Shown one piece after another: positions 1 to 8,234 of a stretch of 64,000 nucleotides of DNA; within the stretch, counting starts at the first letter, position 1, and every line of letters starts with the position of its first letter. A model generated the notes under the pieces. The model worked only from the letters and a program-made list of their open reading frames with translations, searched no databases and was not told the origin of the DNA. The stretch spans positions 496,001 to 560,000 of the forward strand of contig JAIUOO010000001.1 of assembly GCA_020161695.1 (NCBI GenBank), written 5' to 3'. The stretch is from Pseudomonadota bacterium. Lineage in GTDB: Bacteria > Pseudomonadota > Alphaproteobacteria > Rhizobiales > Phreatobacteraceae. Both the position numbers and the translations under genes were made by a program.

Positions 1-195
1 GGCTGCAACGGCCGGGCGGTCGCGCTTTCCGTCTCGCTCGGGCGGGAGCTGGCTAAGATCACGCAGGGGACACCGGAAGGCGAGCTCGGCCTGCCGTTCT
101 CCGAGCCGACGCCGCAGCCGCTGCAGCCGCTGATCCGCCGCATCGCGCCCTTTGCCCTGCCGCTCTACCGGCGTCTGGACGCGCAGGAGATCTAG
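1..195 (+). CDS. FAD-dependent oxidoreductase (DAO family), C-terminal fragment
   Basis: Only the last 64 residues are in the window; the gene enters from the left edge and stops with TAG at 193-195. The visible CNGRAVALSVSLGRELA segment resembles the end of the FAD-binding fold in D-amino-acid-oxidase-like enzymes (DadA, glycine oxidase, PuuB-like), where a conserved G-x-G-x-A/G-L-S helix approaches the flavin, followed by an LPF and a C-terminal tail. The substrate cannot be told from this piece. It is followed after 3 nt by a cupin gene, so the two are probably co-transcribed in a catabolic operon. Confidence 0.7.
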   Translation, partial: GCNGRAVALSVSLGRELAKITQGTPEGELGLPFSEPTPQPLQPLIRRIAPFALPLYRRLDAQEI

Positions 196-198
196 GCC

Positions 199-711
199 AT
201 GACGGTTGAGAACCAGGCCGAGGTGAAGGTCATCGGTCCCGAGGACAGCGCCTCCTACTGGCAGCCGGTGCCGGCCAACGGCTTCGTGCGCTGCATCCTC
301 AACCCCGGCACTGTGAAGTCGGAGAACCGCTTCGCCATGGGCACCCAGACGGTGGCCCCCGGCTGCCATATCCGCGAGCACACGCATGACCGGCACGAGG
401 AGGTGATCCACGTCACCTCCGGCCGCGGCTTCGCGCGAATCGACGGCATGGACCAGCCGATGGAACCGGGCTCGACGGTGTTCATCGGCCGCGACCGCAA
501 GCACGGCTTCGTCAATCCGGGACCGGAGCCGATGAGCTTCGTGTGGTTCCTGATGCCGGGCGGACTGGAGGATTTCTTCGCGGCCATCGGGCGCGAACGC
601 AAACCCGGCGAGCCCGCACCCGAACCGTTCCCGCGCCCCGCGGATGTCGAGGCGATCGAGAAGCGGACCGTGTTCGGCTGGGCCGATCCGAGCCACAATC
701 CCAAGGGTTGA
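199..711 (+). CDS. cupin-domain protein
   Basis: This 170-residue protein carries one cupin barrel. Motif 1 is visible with metal ligands His61, His63 and Glu67 (or Glu68), followed by His71, and motif 2 supplies His102 with the following G-F-x-N. It therefore probably binds a divalent metal and acts as a small dioxygenase, isomerase or sensor-like enzyme; the precise reaction cannot be read. It starts with ATG 3 nt after the FAD oxidoreductase and is followed after 3 nt by a NIPSNAP gene. This close spacing suggests the three proteins act on one small-molecule pathway. The start is fixed by the upstream stop codon and the spacing. Confidence 0.8.
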   Translation: MTVENQAEVKVIGPEDSASYWQPVPANGFVRCILNPGTVKSENRFAMGTQTVAPGCHIREHTHDRHEEVIHVTSGRGFARIDGMDQPMEPGSTVFIGRDRKHGFVNPGPEPMSFVWFLMPGGLEDFFAAIGRERKPGEPAPEPFPRPADVEAIEKRTVFGWADPSHNPKG

Positions 712-714
712 GAC

Positions 715-1029
715 ATGATCGTCGAGGAACGCGACTACCGCATCAAGGCCGGCCATCTCGCCGAGTTCGTCGGGCTCTACGAGGAGCACGGGCTGGCCAT
801 CCAGAAGGAGATGCTCGGCACGTTCCACGGCTATTTCACGTCAGAGACGGCGGAGCTGAACCACGTCGTCGCGTGGTGGTCCTACGACAGCCTCGACGAC
901 CGTCTCGCGCGCCGCGACCGGATGATGGCGGACCCGCGCTGGCAGATCTATCTCGGCATGGTGAAGGGCCTCGTGGAGACCCAGCACGTGCGGTTTCTCA
1001 GGCCGACGCGGTTCTCGCCGCTGAAGTGA
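715..1029 (+). CDS. NIPSNAP family protein
   Basis: This 104-residue protein fits the NIPSNAP family, a ferredoxin-like alpha/beta dimeric fold related to antibiotic-biosynthesis monooxygenases. It begins with the typical IVEERDYRIKAGHLAEFVGLYE strand-helix unit and contains the family-like HVVAWWSYDSLDDRLARR stretch, in which a W-x-Y/W precedes an arginine-rich helix. Bacterial NIPSNAP proteins usually sit beside catabolic enzymes, but their chemistry is mostly unknown. Here it closes the FAD oxidoreductase-cupin-NIPSNAP run with a 3-nt gap. A role as a small accessory enzyme or ligand-binding protein of that pathway is an inference. Confidence 0.8.
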   Translation: MIVEERDYRIKAGHLAEFVGLYEEHGLAIQKEMLGTFHGYFTSETAELNHVVAWWSYDSLDDRLARRDRMMADPRWQIYLGMVKGLVETQHVRFLRPTRFSPLK

Positions 1030-1152
1030 GCGACTAGCCGTGCATGCTCCCCTGTCGGCGTGGCGCCTCAACATCAAGTCCGGCAATCTTGAACACCGCT
1101 CGGCACGCCACATCCCATGCTATGCTATTCGGCAAGCATAGGGAGGGAAACC

Positions 1153-1356
1153 GTGCGGTTTGATCCGGCTCGCCATCCTGACGGCGTCAAGAAGCGCCGC
1201 CATCACAACAACAAGGGAATGGCCCAGATAAAGAAGGGCGTCCCGTACGATCAGGTGCGGGCCATGGCGCTTCGCCTAGGCATCCCCTACCTATCGCGCG
1301 ACGAAGCGAACAAACCTAGAAGGGGACGGATGCCGCGCTGGCCTATAGACGAGTGA
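1153..1356 (+). CDS. small basic hypothetical protein
   Basis: I do not recognise a named family. The reading frame gives a 67-residue, strongly basic protein (RHPDGVKKRRHHNNKG near the N-terminus, PRRGRMPRW near the end). I chose GTG at 1153 because a strong Shine-Dalgarno-like GGGAGG lies at 1141-1146; an in-frame ATG at 1117 has no such signal. Codon use includes AGA and AGG, which the neighbours avoid, and the local GC content is lower, hinting at a gene of foreign origin. It could be a short DNA- or RNA-binding protein. It may also be a chance frame, hence the moderate confidence. Confidence 0.5.
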   Translation: MRFDPARHPDGVKKRRHHNNKGMAQIKKGVPYDQVRAMALRLGIPYLSRDEANKPRRGRMPRWPIDE

Positions 1357-1437
1357 GCCCCCTTCGATGTGGTCGGCAATGCTGTGGAGGTCGCACGGAC
1401 CGCCACGAGCGAAGGTAAGCGTCCCACTCCCGGCCGC

Positions 1438-2418
1438 TCACCTGAACCCCGTCACCGCGTGCGGGACATAGGGCGCCTCGAGTTCGGCTATCTCCTCCGC
1501 CGTCAGCTTCACCGAGAGCGCCGCCACGGCATCGTCGAGATGCCCCATCCTGGTGGCCCCGACGATCGGCGCGGAGATGACCGGTTTCGCCAGCACCCAT
1601 GCCAGCGCAACTTGAGCCTGCGGAACGCCCCTCGCCTTCGCCACCTTCGCCACCGCCTCGACCACCTTGCGGTCGGCATCGCCCGTTCGGGCATAGAGCG
1701 TCTTGCCGAATTCGTCGGTCTCCGCGCGGGCGCTCGTCTCGTCCCAGTCGCGGGTCAGGCGGCCGCGCGCCAGCGGGCTCCACGGGATGACGCCTATGCC
1801 CTCCTCGCGGCAGAGCGGCAGCATCTCGCGCTCCTCCTCGCGGTAGAGCAGGTTGACGTAGTTCTGCATGGAGACGAAGCGCGTCCAGCCATTGGCCTCC
1901 GACGTCTTCAGCATCTTCATGAACTGCCAGGCGTGCATCGACGACGCGCCGATATAGCGGGCCTTGCCGGCCTTCACGACGTCGTGGAGCGCCTCCAGCG
2001 TCTCCTCGATGGGGGTCGCATGGTCGAAGCGGTGGATCTGGTAGAGGTCGACATAGTCGGTCCCGAGGCGGCGCAGCGAATCGTCGATCTCGGTCATGAT
2101 CGTCTTACGCGACAGGCCCATGCCGTTCGGGCCCGGGCGCATGCGATTGAACACCTTGGTCGCGATGACGATGTCGTCGCGCTTCGCCATGTCCTTCAGC
2201 GCCCTGCCGACGATCTCCTCGCTGGAGCCGACGGAATAGACATTGGCCGTGTCGAAGAAATTGAAACCGAGATCGAGAGCGCGCTTGATGAACGGCCGGC
2301 TCTCCGCCTCGCCCACGGACCAGGGATGGGTGCCCTTGTCGGGCGCGCCATAGGTCATGCAGCCGAGACAGAGGCGCGAGACGTCGAGGCCGGTGCGGCC
2401 AAGCTTCACATAGTCCAT
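1438..2418 (-). CDS. aldo/keto reductase
   Basis: This 326-residue protein is an NADPH-dependent aldo/keto reductase of the YajO/YdhF-like subgroup. It shows the N-terminal MDYVKLGRTGLDVSRLCLG strand, the catalytic Asp and Tyr in the FFDTANVYSVGSSEEIVG segment, the conserved Lys in VIATKVF, and the DYVDLYQIHRFD strand with the active-site His. The C-terminal IVGATRMGHLDDAVAAL matches the nucleotide-binding loop. The ATG at 2418 has a GGAG ten nucleotides upstream. It stands alone on the minus strand, downstream of DUF3422. The natural aldehyde or ketone substrate cannot be told. Confidence 0.92.
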   Translation of the reverse strand: MDYVKLGRTGLDVSRLCLGCMTYGAPDKGTHPWSVGEAESRPFIKRALDLGFNFFDTANVYSVGSSEEIVGRALKDMAKRDDIVIATKVFNRMRPGPNGMGLSRKTIMTEIDDSLRRLGTDYVDLYQIHRFDHATPIEETLEALHDVVKAGKARYIGASSMHAWQFMKMLKTSEANGWTRFVSMQNYVNLLYREEEREMLPLCREEGIGVIPWSPLARGRLTRDWDETSARAETDEFGKTLYARTGDADRKVVEAVAKVAKARGVPQAQVALAWVLAKPVISAPIVGATRMGHLDDAVAALSVKLTAEEIAELEAPYVPHAVTGFR

Positions 2419-2501
2419 GGCGAAATCTCCGGATGCGCCGTCAGGCTAGCGGATCGCAACCGGGCGTGGAACCGCGCCGCCCGGATCGCCCCCATGCGCC
2501 T

Positions 2502-3779
2502 TCAATGCTCGCCGTGGGAGCGACGGATGCGGCGAACCACCATCGCCATGGCGATCACCACGAAGGGCAGCACCGCGGCGGTCGCGACGGTCGGCTCGAA
2601 CGGCAGGACTCCGGCGTCCTTGCCGCCCTTGAACAGGTAGCCGAGCAGGCCGAGGACATAATAGGACACCGCCGCGATGGAGAGCCCCTCCACCGTCTGC
2701 TGCAGCCGGAGCTGCAGGCGCGCCCGGTCCGACATGGTCTGGAGCAGCGTGCGGTTCTGCTCCTCGAGCGCGATGTCGACACGGGTGCGAAGCAGATTGG
2801 CGGCACGGGTGAGCTTCTGCGACAGCTCGGCCTGCCGGTCGGCCATGGTCTGGCAGGTCCGCATCGCCGGCGCGAAGCGACGGTCGAGGAAGGCGACCCA
2901 GGTCGAGTGCGCCTCGAAGGGAACCTCGCCGATGACCGCGAGCCGCGAGCGCACCAGCGCCTCATAGGCGCGGGTGGCGCCGAAGCGGAAACTGGAAAGC
3001 GCCGCCTCGGCCTCCAGTTCCGCCGCCTGCGCCACGAGCGTGTCGAGAAGCGCCGCGTTGCTTTCAAGGCCGGACGCCGTCTTCATGCGCTGCGCGACAG
3101 CCACCAGTTCCCGCTCGATGCGGCCGATGACCGGCGCCATCCGCTGCGCCTCCGGCAGGCCCAGCAGGGCGAAGCAGCGGTAGGTCTCCACTTCCAGCAG
3201 GCGCTGGATCAGCGCTCCCGCCGCCGCCGGCGCGAGGCCACGGTCAACGACAAGGATGCGGGTGAAGCCGCGGGCGTCCTGGCGGAAATCCGTGGCGATC
3301 AGAGCCGTCTCGTCCTTCACCGCCGAGATGCACAGCGAAGCGGGATCGAACAGGTCGTGCCAGCCCGGCGGCAGATCGGCGGCTCTGACCAGCGCAAGGT
3401 CGATCGCCACCAGCAGCGGCCCCGGCGCCTCGATGGAGACCCCGACCGGCGTGGGTTCCGGCAACGGCCAGTGAAACGGCTCGCCGCCCGGCGCCGGCAC
3501 GTCCCATCCATAGGTCGAGAACTCGCTGTGGCGCTCCCACCGCAGGTGCGATGTCGGGAACGCCGCCCGATGAAAGTTCGCGCCATCCTCGGGGCGCGTT
3601 GCGCCCGTGGCCTCGCACCAGCGGGCGAGCGCGGCCCGCTCGTCAGCGGCCGGCCGCTCGGCGGTCGAGAAGGCGTGATGCAGGACACGGCGCGGCGCAT
3701 CGACCAGTTGGAAAGGCCGCGCGTGCAGTTCGTCCAGCACCTGGCGCCTCAGCGGATGCGGGGCGAGATCGTGGCTCAC
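2502..3779 (-). CDS. DUF3422 family membrane-anchored protein
   Basis: The 425-residue protein matches the DUF3422 family common in alpha- and betaproteobacteria, recognised by the N-terminal LRRQVLDELHARPFQLVDAP motif, the central RILVVDRGLAPAAAGALIQRLLEVETYRCFALLGLPEAQ segment and two membrane helices near the C-terminus. The long middle region is helical and probably coiled-coil, so the protein likely has a large cytoplasmic part held at the membrane. Its function is unknown. I chose GTG at 3779 because family similarity begins there; the upstream open frame is a shadow. It lies about 100 nt downstream of the M20 hydrolase gene. Confidence 0.82.
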   Translation of the reverse strand: MSHDLAPHPLRRQVLDELHARPFQLVDAPRRVLHHAFSTAERPAADERAALARWCEATGATRPEDGANFHRAAFPTSHLRWERHSEFSTYGWDVPAPGGEPFHWPLPEPTPVGVSIEAPGPLLVAIDLALVRAADLPPGWHDLFDPASLCISAVKDETALIATDFRQDARGFTRILVVDRGLAPAAAGALIQRLLEVETYRCFALLGLPEAQRMAPVIGRIERELVAVAQRMKTASGLESNAALLDTLVAQAAELEAEAALSSFRFGATRAYEALVRSRLAVIGEVPFEAHSTWVAFLDRRFAPAMRTCQTMADRQAELSQKLTRAANLLRTRVDIALEEQNRTLLQTMSDRARLQLRLQQTVEGLSIAAVSYYVLGLLGYLFKGGKDAGVLPFEPTVATAAVLPFVVIAMAMVVRRIRRSHGEH

Positions 3780-3877
3780 GTCTGTAGCACCCCCAAGGGT
3801 CGGCTTCGGCAACCCATGGAGCCTGCGGACATCCGGTTTGGCAAGGCCGGTAGCAGCCCGCCTCCGGCGCGCCGCCG

Positions 3878-5302
3878 TCAGGTGCCGGATTTCGTCTGGT
3901 CGGCGACCAGATGCAGCATGGCGCGCAGGCCGGTCGCAAGGCCCGCCTCCTCCACCCGGAAGCGCGGCGAGTGGTTCGGCGGCTGCGACCCCGGCGCGCT
4001 GCCTGGCGGCGACACGCCGACGAAGAAGAAGAAGCCGGGCACCTGGTTGGCGAAGAACGAGAAGTCCTCGCTGGCGCTGACCCGGTCGATCTGGATCGCC
4101 CGGCCGTCGGTGACGCGGGCGAGCACCGGCGCGAGGCTGCGCGCCAGCTGCGGGTTGTTGACCAGAACCGGATAGTTTGTCTCGCTCCAATGGATTTCGG
4201 CCTTGCCGTTCATCGCCTGAGCGGTGCCCTCCACGATCTCCTTCGCGCGCCGCATGATGGTGGTGCGTTGCTCGGGATTGTAGGTCCGCAGAGTGCCTTC
4301 CATCTCGGCCGTATCCGGCACGATGTTGCGCCTGACGCCGCCCCGGAACACGCCGACCGTCAGCACCGCCGGGTCCGACACGATGTTGGACTCGCGGCTG
4401 ATGATCGTCTGCAGCGTCGAGACGATGGTCGAGCCGATGACGATCGGGTCGACCCCGCCCCAGGGGATTGCGCCGTGGGTCTGGCGTCCGCGCACGATGA
4501 TCCTGAACGAATCCGAACTCGCCATCGTCGGGCCCGGTCGATAGCCGATGAGGCCCGCCGGCATGGCGCTCGACACATGCAGGCCGAAAACGACGTCCGG
4601 CTTCGGATCGGCCAGCGCGCCTTCCTCCACCATCACCCGGGCCCCGCCGCGCTCGCCCTCGGGCAGGCCCTCCTCGGCGGGCTGGAAGATCAGCTTGATG
4701 GCGCCCTTCAGTTCCGCCCGCATGCCCGCCAGCACCTCGGCGGCAGCCATCAGGATCGCCACGTGGCAGTCATGGCCGCAGGCGTGCATGACGCCGACCT
4801 CCTCGCCGCCCCATTGCGCCCTCGCCTTCGAGGCGAAGGACAGGTCAACCTGCTCGGTCACCGGCAGCGCGTCCATGTCGGCGCGCAGTGCGACGACCGG
4901 CCCGTCGCCGCCGCCACCCTTCATCAACGCCACAACTCCGGTGACCGCGACCTTCTCCTTCACCTCGTAACCGAGCCGGCGCAGGTGGTCGGCCACGAGC
5001 GCCGCGGTGCGCGTCTCGCGATTGCCGAGTTCCGGATTGGCGTGGATGTCGCGCCGCCAGGCGATCATCTTCTGTTCGATCGCGGCAGCCGCCTTGTCGA
5101 GCGCCGCGTGGATCGGGCGAGCCGGTGCCGGTGGTACGCCGGGGGCCTGGGCCAGCAGCGGCCTGACGCTGGCGAAGCCGCCGGCGAAGGCCACGCAGCA
5201 GGCGCAGGCCCCGCCGAGGAAGCCGCGGCGCGAGACTTGCGGCGTCACCGCCTCGGCGACGAAGGCGTTGCGGTCGATCGGTGGAGAAAAAGAACGGGCC
5301 AT
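3878..5302 (-). CDS. Tat-exported M20 family amidohydrolase
   Basis: This 474-residue enzyme belongs to the M20D amidohydrolase group (hippurate hydrolase, IAA-amino-acid hydrolase and N-acyl-amino-acid deacylase relatives). The metal-binding motifs are visible: LRADMDALPV, MHACGHDCHVAI, IFQPAEEG, and a late His in the SPRF region. Unusually it carries a twin-arginine signal (SRRGFLGGACACCVAFAGG), so it should be folded in the cytoplasm and exported to the periplasm. The ATG at 5302 has GGGAGG seven nucleotides upstream; further upstream in-frame codons lack this. It lies after the sulfatase gene with a 115-nt gap, so it may share its transcript and help break down an imported or extracellular N-acyl compound. 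Confidence 0.9.
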   Translation of the reverse strand: MARSFSPPIDRNAFVAEAVTPQVSRRGFLGGACACCVAFAGGFASVRPLLAQAPGVPPAPARPIHAALDKAAAAIEQKMIAWRRDIHANPELGNRETRTAALVADHLRRLGYEVKEKVAVTGVVALMKGGGGDGPVVALRADMDALPVTEQVDLSFASKARAQWGGEEVGVMHACGHDCHVAILMAAAEVLAGMRAELKGAIKLIFQPAEEGLPEGERGGARVMVEEGALADPKPDVVFGLHVSSAMPAGLIGYRPGPTMASSDSFRIIVRGRQTHGAIPWGGVDPIVIGSTIVSTLQTIISRESNIVSDPAVLTVGVFRGGVRRNIVPDTAEMEGTLRTYNPEQRTTIMRRAKEIVEGTAQAMNGKAEIHWSETNYPVLVNNPQLARSLAPVLARVTDGRAIQIDRVSASEDFSFFANQVPGFFFFVGVSPPGSAPGSQPPNHSPRFRVEEAGLATGLRAMLHLVADQTKSGT

Positions 5303-5417
5303 GCCGGCCTCCCGTCGCGGCGCGCCGGGCTTCCGGTGCGGGCCCGCGCGCGGCTTGATCAGGTAACATTCGCGCAAAGGCGCCGGCCGCGCCATCCGCA
5401 CGATTGCGGTCGGTTCC

Positions 5418-7049
5418 TCACTCGATGCCGTAGGTCTTCTTCGCCTTGGCCACTTCCTCCTCGTCCCAGTAGCCGATGAGTATGCCGCCCTTGAGCTGCC
5501 GGGCCGGACCGTAGGTCTCGATCTGCGCGTCCGAGAAGGTGATGCGGTTGTGGTCGGTCAGCGCCCAGCGGAGCAGATGCTCCTTCATGCGCAGCCGTTC
5601 GGCCTCGAAATCGGGGTCGTCGCCGAGGTCGCGATACTCGTTCGGATCGGTTTCGAGGTCCCACAGCATCGGGCGGAAGCCCGGCGCGTGGACATATTTG
5701 AACCGGCCGTCGAAGACCATGAACAGCCGGCACTCGTCGGGCTTGCGGCCGAGCGAGCGGCGGGAATCGAGCATGGAATAGTCGTATTCGGAGATCGCGA
5801 CCTCGCGCCAGTCGAGCGGCTTCTCGCCGGCGAGGAGGGCTTTGAGCGAGCGCCCCTCGACGATGTGGCGCGGCACGGCACCGCCGAAATGCTCGATGAA
5901 GGTCGGCGCGAGGTCGATGGCCTCGACGAGGGCGTCCGAGGCGGTGCCCCGCGTCGCGTCGGCCTCCTTCGACGGATCGACCACGATCAGCGGCACCTTC
6001 ACGGAGACCTCGTGGAACAGGTCCTTCTCGCCGAGCCAGTGGTCGCCGAGATAGTCGCCGTGGTCGGAGGTGAAGACGATCATGGTCTTGTCCGTCAGGC
6101 CCTCGTCGTCGAGGAACTTGAACAGGTGCCCAAGCTGGTCGTCGATCTGCTTGATCAGGCCCATATAGGCCGGGATGACGCGGCGGCGGACATCCTCGCG
6201 CGAGAAGTTGCGGGAGACGCGCATGTCCATGAAGGCGCCATAGACCGGGTGCGGGTTCTGCCGCTCACTGTGCGAGCGGATCGCCGGCTGCACGTCCGCT
6301 TCCGAATACATGTCGTGGTAGGGAGCCGGCGCGATATAGGGCCAGTGCGGCTTGATGTAGGAGAGGTGCAGACACCACGGCCGGCCGTCGTCCTTGGCTT
6401 CGCGGATGAAATCCATGGCCCGGCGGGTCATGTAGGGCGTCTCGGAATGCTCCTCCGGGACATTGGCCTCCTTGTCGGCATGGGCAAGGAGCCAGCCGTT
6501 CTGCTTCTCGCCATCGTGCCCGACGCCCGAATTGGCGCGATCCTCCCACGGATTGCGCGCGGGGAAGCCCTGCTCCTCGAGATAGGCGTCATAGGCCGGA
6601 CGCGGGCCGCCGGGCCTGAGCGGGTGCAGGCCGTCGTCGCGCTCATAGGGCTCGAAGCCGCATTGCGCCGCCTCGACGCCGATCACCGAGCCCCTGGGGA
6701 TGCCAAGCCGCTCCATGCCCTCGTCATCGGCCGTCATGTGGGTCTTGCCGACGAGCACGTTGCGCACGCCGAGGCCCTTGAGATGCTGGCCGAGCGTCGG
6801 CTCGCCGATGCGCAGCGGCATGTTGTTCCAGTTGGAGCCGTGGGAGCGCATGTAGCGGCCGGTATAGGTGCTCATGCGCGAGGGGCCGCAGACCGGCGAC
6901 TGGACATAGGCGCGGGTGAAGCGCACGCCGCGCGCCGCGAGCGCATCGATGTTCGGCGTCTTGAGGGTGGGGTGCCCGTAGCAGCCGAGGTAGTCGAACC
7001 TCAGCTGGTCGCACATGATGAAGAGGACGTTCCGGTCGGCATGCGGCAT
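5418..7049 (-). CDS. sulfatase (alkaline-phosphatase superfamily)
   Basis: This 543-residue protein is a type I sulfatase. The N-terminal NVLFIMCDQLRFDYLGCYGH strand supplies the first metal-binding Asp, and the signature C-G-P-S-R (in SPVCGPSRMSTYTGRY) contains the cysteine that is converted to formylglycine by a separate maturase. The second metal site appears as FTSDHGDYLGDH. No signal peptide is present, so it is likely cytoplasmic; related enzymes include choline sulfatase and phosphonate monoester hydrolase. It starts 13 nt after the stop of the Bug-type binding protein gene, pointing to uptake followed by desulfation of one organic sulfate or phosphonate ester. The exact substrate is not readable. 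Confidence 0.92.
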   Translation of the reverse strand: MPHADRNVLFIMCDQLRFDYLGCYGHPTLKTPNIDALAARGVRFTRAYVQSPVCGPSRMSTYTGRYMRSHGSNWNNMPLRIGEPTLGQHLKGLGVRNVLVGKTHMTADDEGMERLGIPRGSVIGVEAAQCGFEPYERDDGLHPLRPGGPRPAYDAYLEEQGFPARNPWEDRANSGVGHDGEKQNGWLLAHADKEANVPEEHSETPYMTRRAMDFIREAKDDGRPWCLHLSYIKPHWPYIAPAPYHDMYSEADVQPAIRSHSERQNPHPVYGAFMDMRVSRNFSREDVRRRVIPAYMGLIKQIDDQLGHLFKFLDDEGLTDKTMIVFTSDHGDYLGDHWLGEKDLFHEVSVKVPLIVVDPSKEADATRGTASDALVEAIDLAPTFIEHFGGAVPRHIVEGRSLKALLAGEKPLDWREVAISEYDYSMLDSRRSLGRKPDECRLFMVFDGRFKYVHAPGFRPMLWDLETDPNEYRDLGDDPDFEAERLRMKEHLLRWALTDHNRITFSDAQIETYGPARQLKGGILIGYWDEEEVAKAKKTYGIE

Positions 7050-7062
7050 GTGTCGGGCGCCT

Positions 7063-8019
7063 TCAGCTGGGCTTGAAACCGGAGGCGCGCACGGCCGGCG
7101 TCCAGGCCTCGTGATCGGCCTTCTGGATGGTGGCGAGCTCCTCGGGCGTCGATCCCGTCGGCACCATGGAGAGGCCGAGCACCTTCGCCTTCACGGCCGG
7201 GTTTCGCATCGCCGCCATCACCGCCCGGCTGACCTTGCCGATCATCTCGGCCGGCGCGCCGGCCTTGGTGTAGAGCGCATACCAGGCGCCGCCGACGATC
7301 GGCACGCCCGCCTCGGTGAATGTCGGCACGTCGGGCAGGAACGGCGAGCGCTCGCGGCCCGAGACCGCCAGCACGCGGATGCGGCCCGCCTTGGCGAGTT
7401 CGGTGACGTCGGAGGTAGTGGTCATCACCATCGGCACCTGCCCGGCGACGAGATCGGTCAGTGCCGGGGCCGAGCCGCGATAGGGCGCGTGCTGCATCGG
7501 AACACCGATGCGCTCGCCCATCAGCGCGCCGAAGAAATGCGGCAGGTTGCCGACGCCCGGCGAGCCGTAGGTGGCGCGGCGCGGGTCGGCCTTCATCCAC
7601 GGCACCAGTTCGGCCAGCGTCTTCACCGGCGTATCCGGATTGACCGCCAGCGCGAAGTCGAAGGTCGTGACGAGGCTGATCGGCGCGAGGTCCTTGAACG
7701 GATCGTAGGGCAGCTGCGGGAAGACGATGGGATGGATGATGATCGGCGCGACCGGCGTCAGCAGCAGCGTGCGGCCGTCCGGGGCCGCGTTGATCACCGC
7801 CTGCGTGCCGATCTGGCCGCCCGCGCCGGGGCGCGCCTCGACGATGGCCGTCTCGTTCAGCGCACGGCTGACTTCGTCGGCGACGATGCGCGTCAGGCCG
7901 TCACCAGCTCCGCCGGCGGCGAAGGGAAAGACGAAGCGCAGCGGGCCGGACTGGGCGCGCGAGGCCCGCGTGGCGAAAGGCGCGAGCGCCGTGCCGGCAA
8001 TCAACGTCCTGCGATCCAT
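7063..8019 (-). CDS. Bug-family (tripartite tricarboxylate transport) substrate-binding protein
   Basis: This 318-residue protein is a periplasmic binding protein of the TctC/Bug family: it opens with a signal sequence (MDRRTLIAGTALAPFATRASRAQ, Tat-like RR) and shows the typical PFAAGGAGDGLTRIVADEVS and ARPGAGGQIGTQAVINAAPDG segments that bind carboxylated ligands. The usual membrane partners TctA and TctB are not nearby, which is common for Bug proteins. The ATG at 8019 follows a GAGGGGGA Shine-Dalgarno. It is first in a two-gene unit with the sulfatase, and a good sigma-70 promoter lies 50-80 nt upstream. It probably delivers or senses the substrate of that enzyme. Confidence 0.9.
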   Translation of the reverse strand: MDRRTLIAGTALAPFATRASRAQSGPLRFVFPFAAGGAGDGLTRIVADEVSRALNETAIVEARPGAGGQIGTQAVINAAPDGRTLLLTPVAPIIIHPIVFPQLPYDPFKDLAPISLVTTFDFALAVNPDTPVKTLAELVPWMKADPRRATYGSPGVGNLPHFFGALMGERIGVPMQHAPYRGSAPALTDLVAGQVPMVMTTTSDVTELAKAGRIRVLAVSGRERSPFLPDVPTFTEAGVPIVGGAWYALYTKAGAPAEMIGKVSRAVMAAMRNPAVKAKVLGLSMVPTGSTPEELATIQKADHEAWTPAVRASGFKPS

Positions 8020-8070
8020 GCCAGTTCCCCCTCGGTCATCGCCAATGTCCAATCACTGCATGAACCAGCC

Positions 8071-8099
8071 AACCTATCAACGGCGCGTCACAGTGTCAA
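8071..8099 (-). promoter_or_regulatory. sigma-70-type promoter for the Bug-sulfatase unit
   Basis: On the minus strand the -35 hexamer TTGACA (8099-8094) is a perfect match, the spacer is 17 nt, and the -10 is TAGGTT (8076-8071). An AT-rich run (8100-8130) just upstream could act as an UP element. The predicted start of transcription is about 45 nt ahead of the ATG at 8019. Confidence 0.55.
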
Positions 8100-8234
8100 T
8101 GTATTTTTTCCTATTATGGGTATTTTTAGCTCATCGAGACGGTGCGACCCGATCGCCCCCAGCAAGCCACACCCGGTCTTGCCGGCAGAATTGAAGTGCG
8201 TCCTTCTCAGTTCGGCAATGCGACGCGCCGGCTC

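Noticed and set aside
543..1037. Arg-rich plus-strand frame overlapping the cupin and NIPSNAP genes
   Set aside because: It is an out-of-frame shadow: the composition is R/A/P-rich without domain motifs, and two well-supported genes occupy the region.
1369..4175. Long plus-strand frames across the aldo/keto reductase and DUF3422 genes
   Set aside because: They are shadow frames antisense to recognised genes, with low-complexity R/H/D-rich products and no family motifs.
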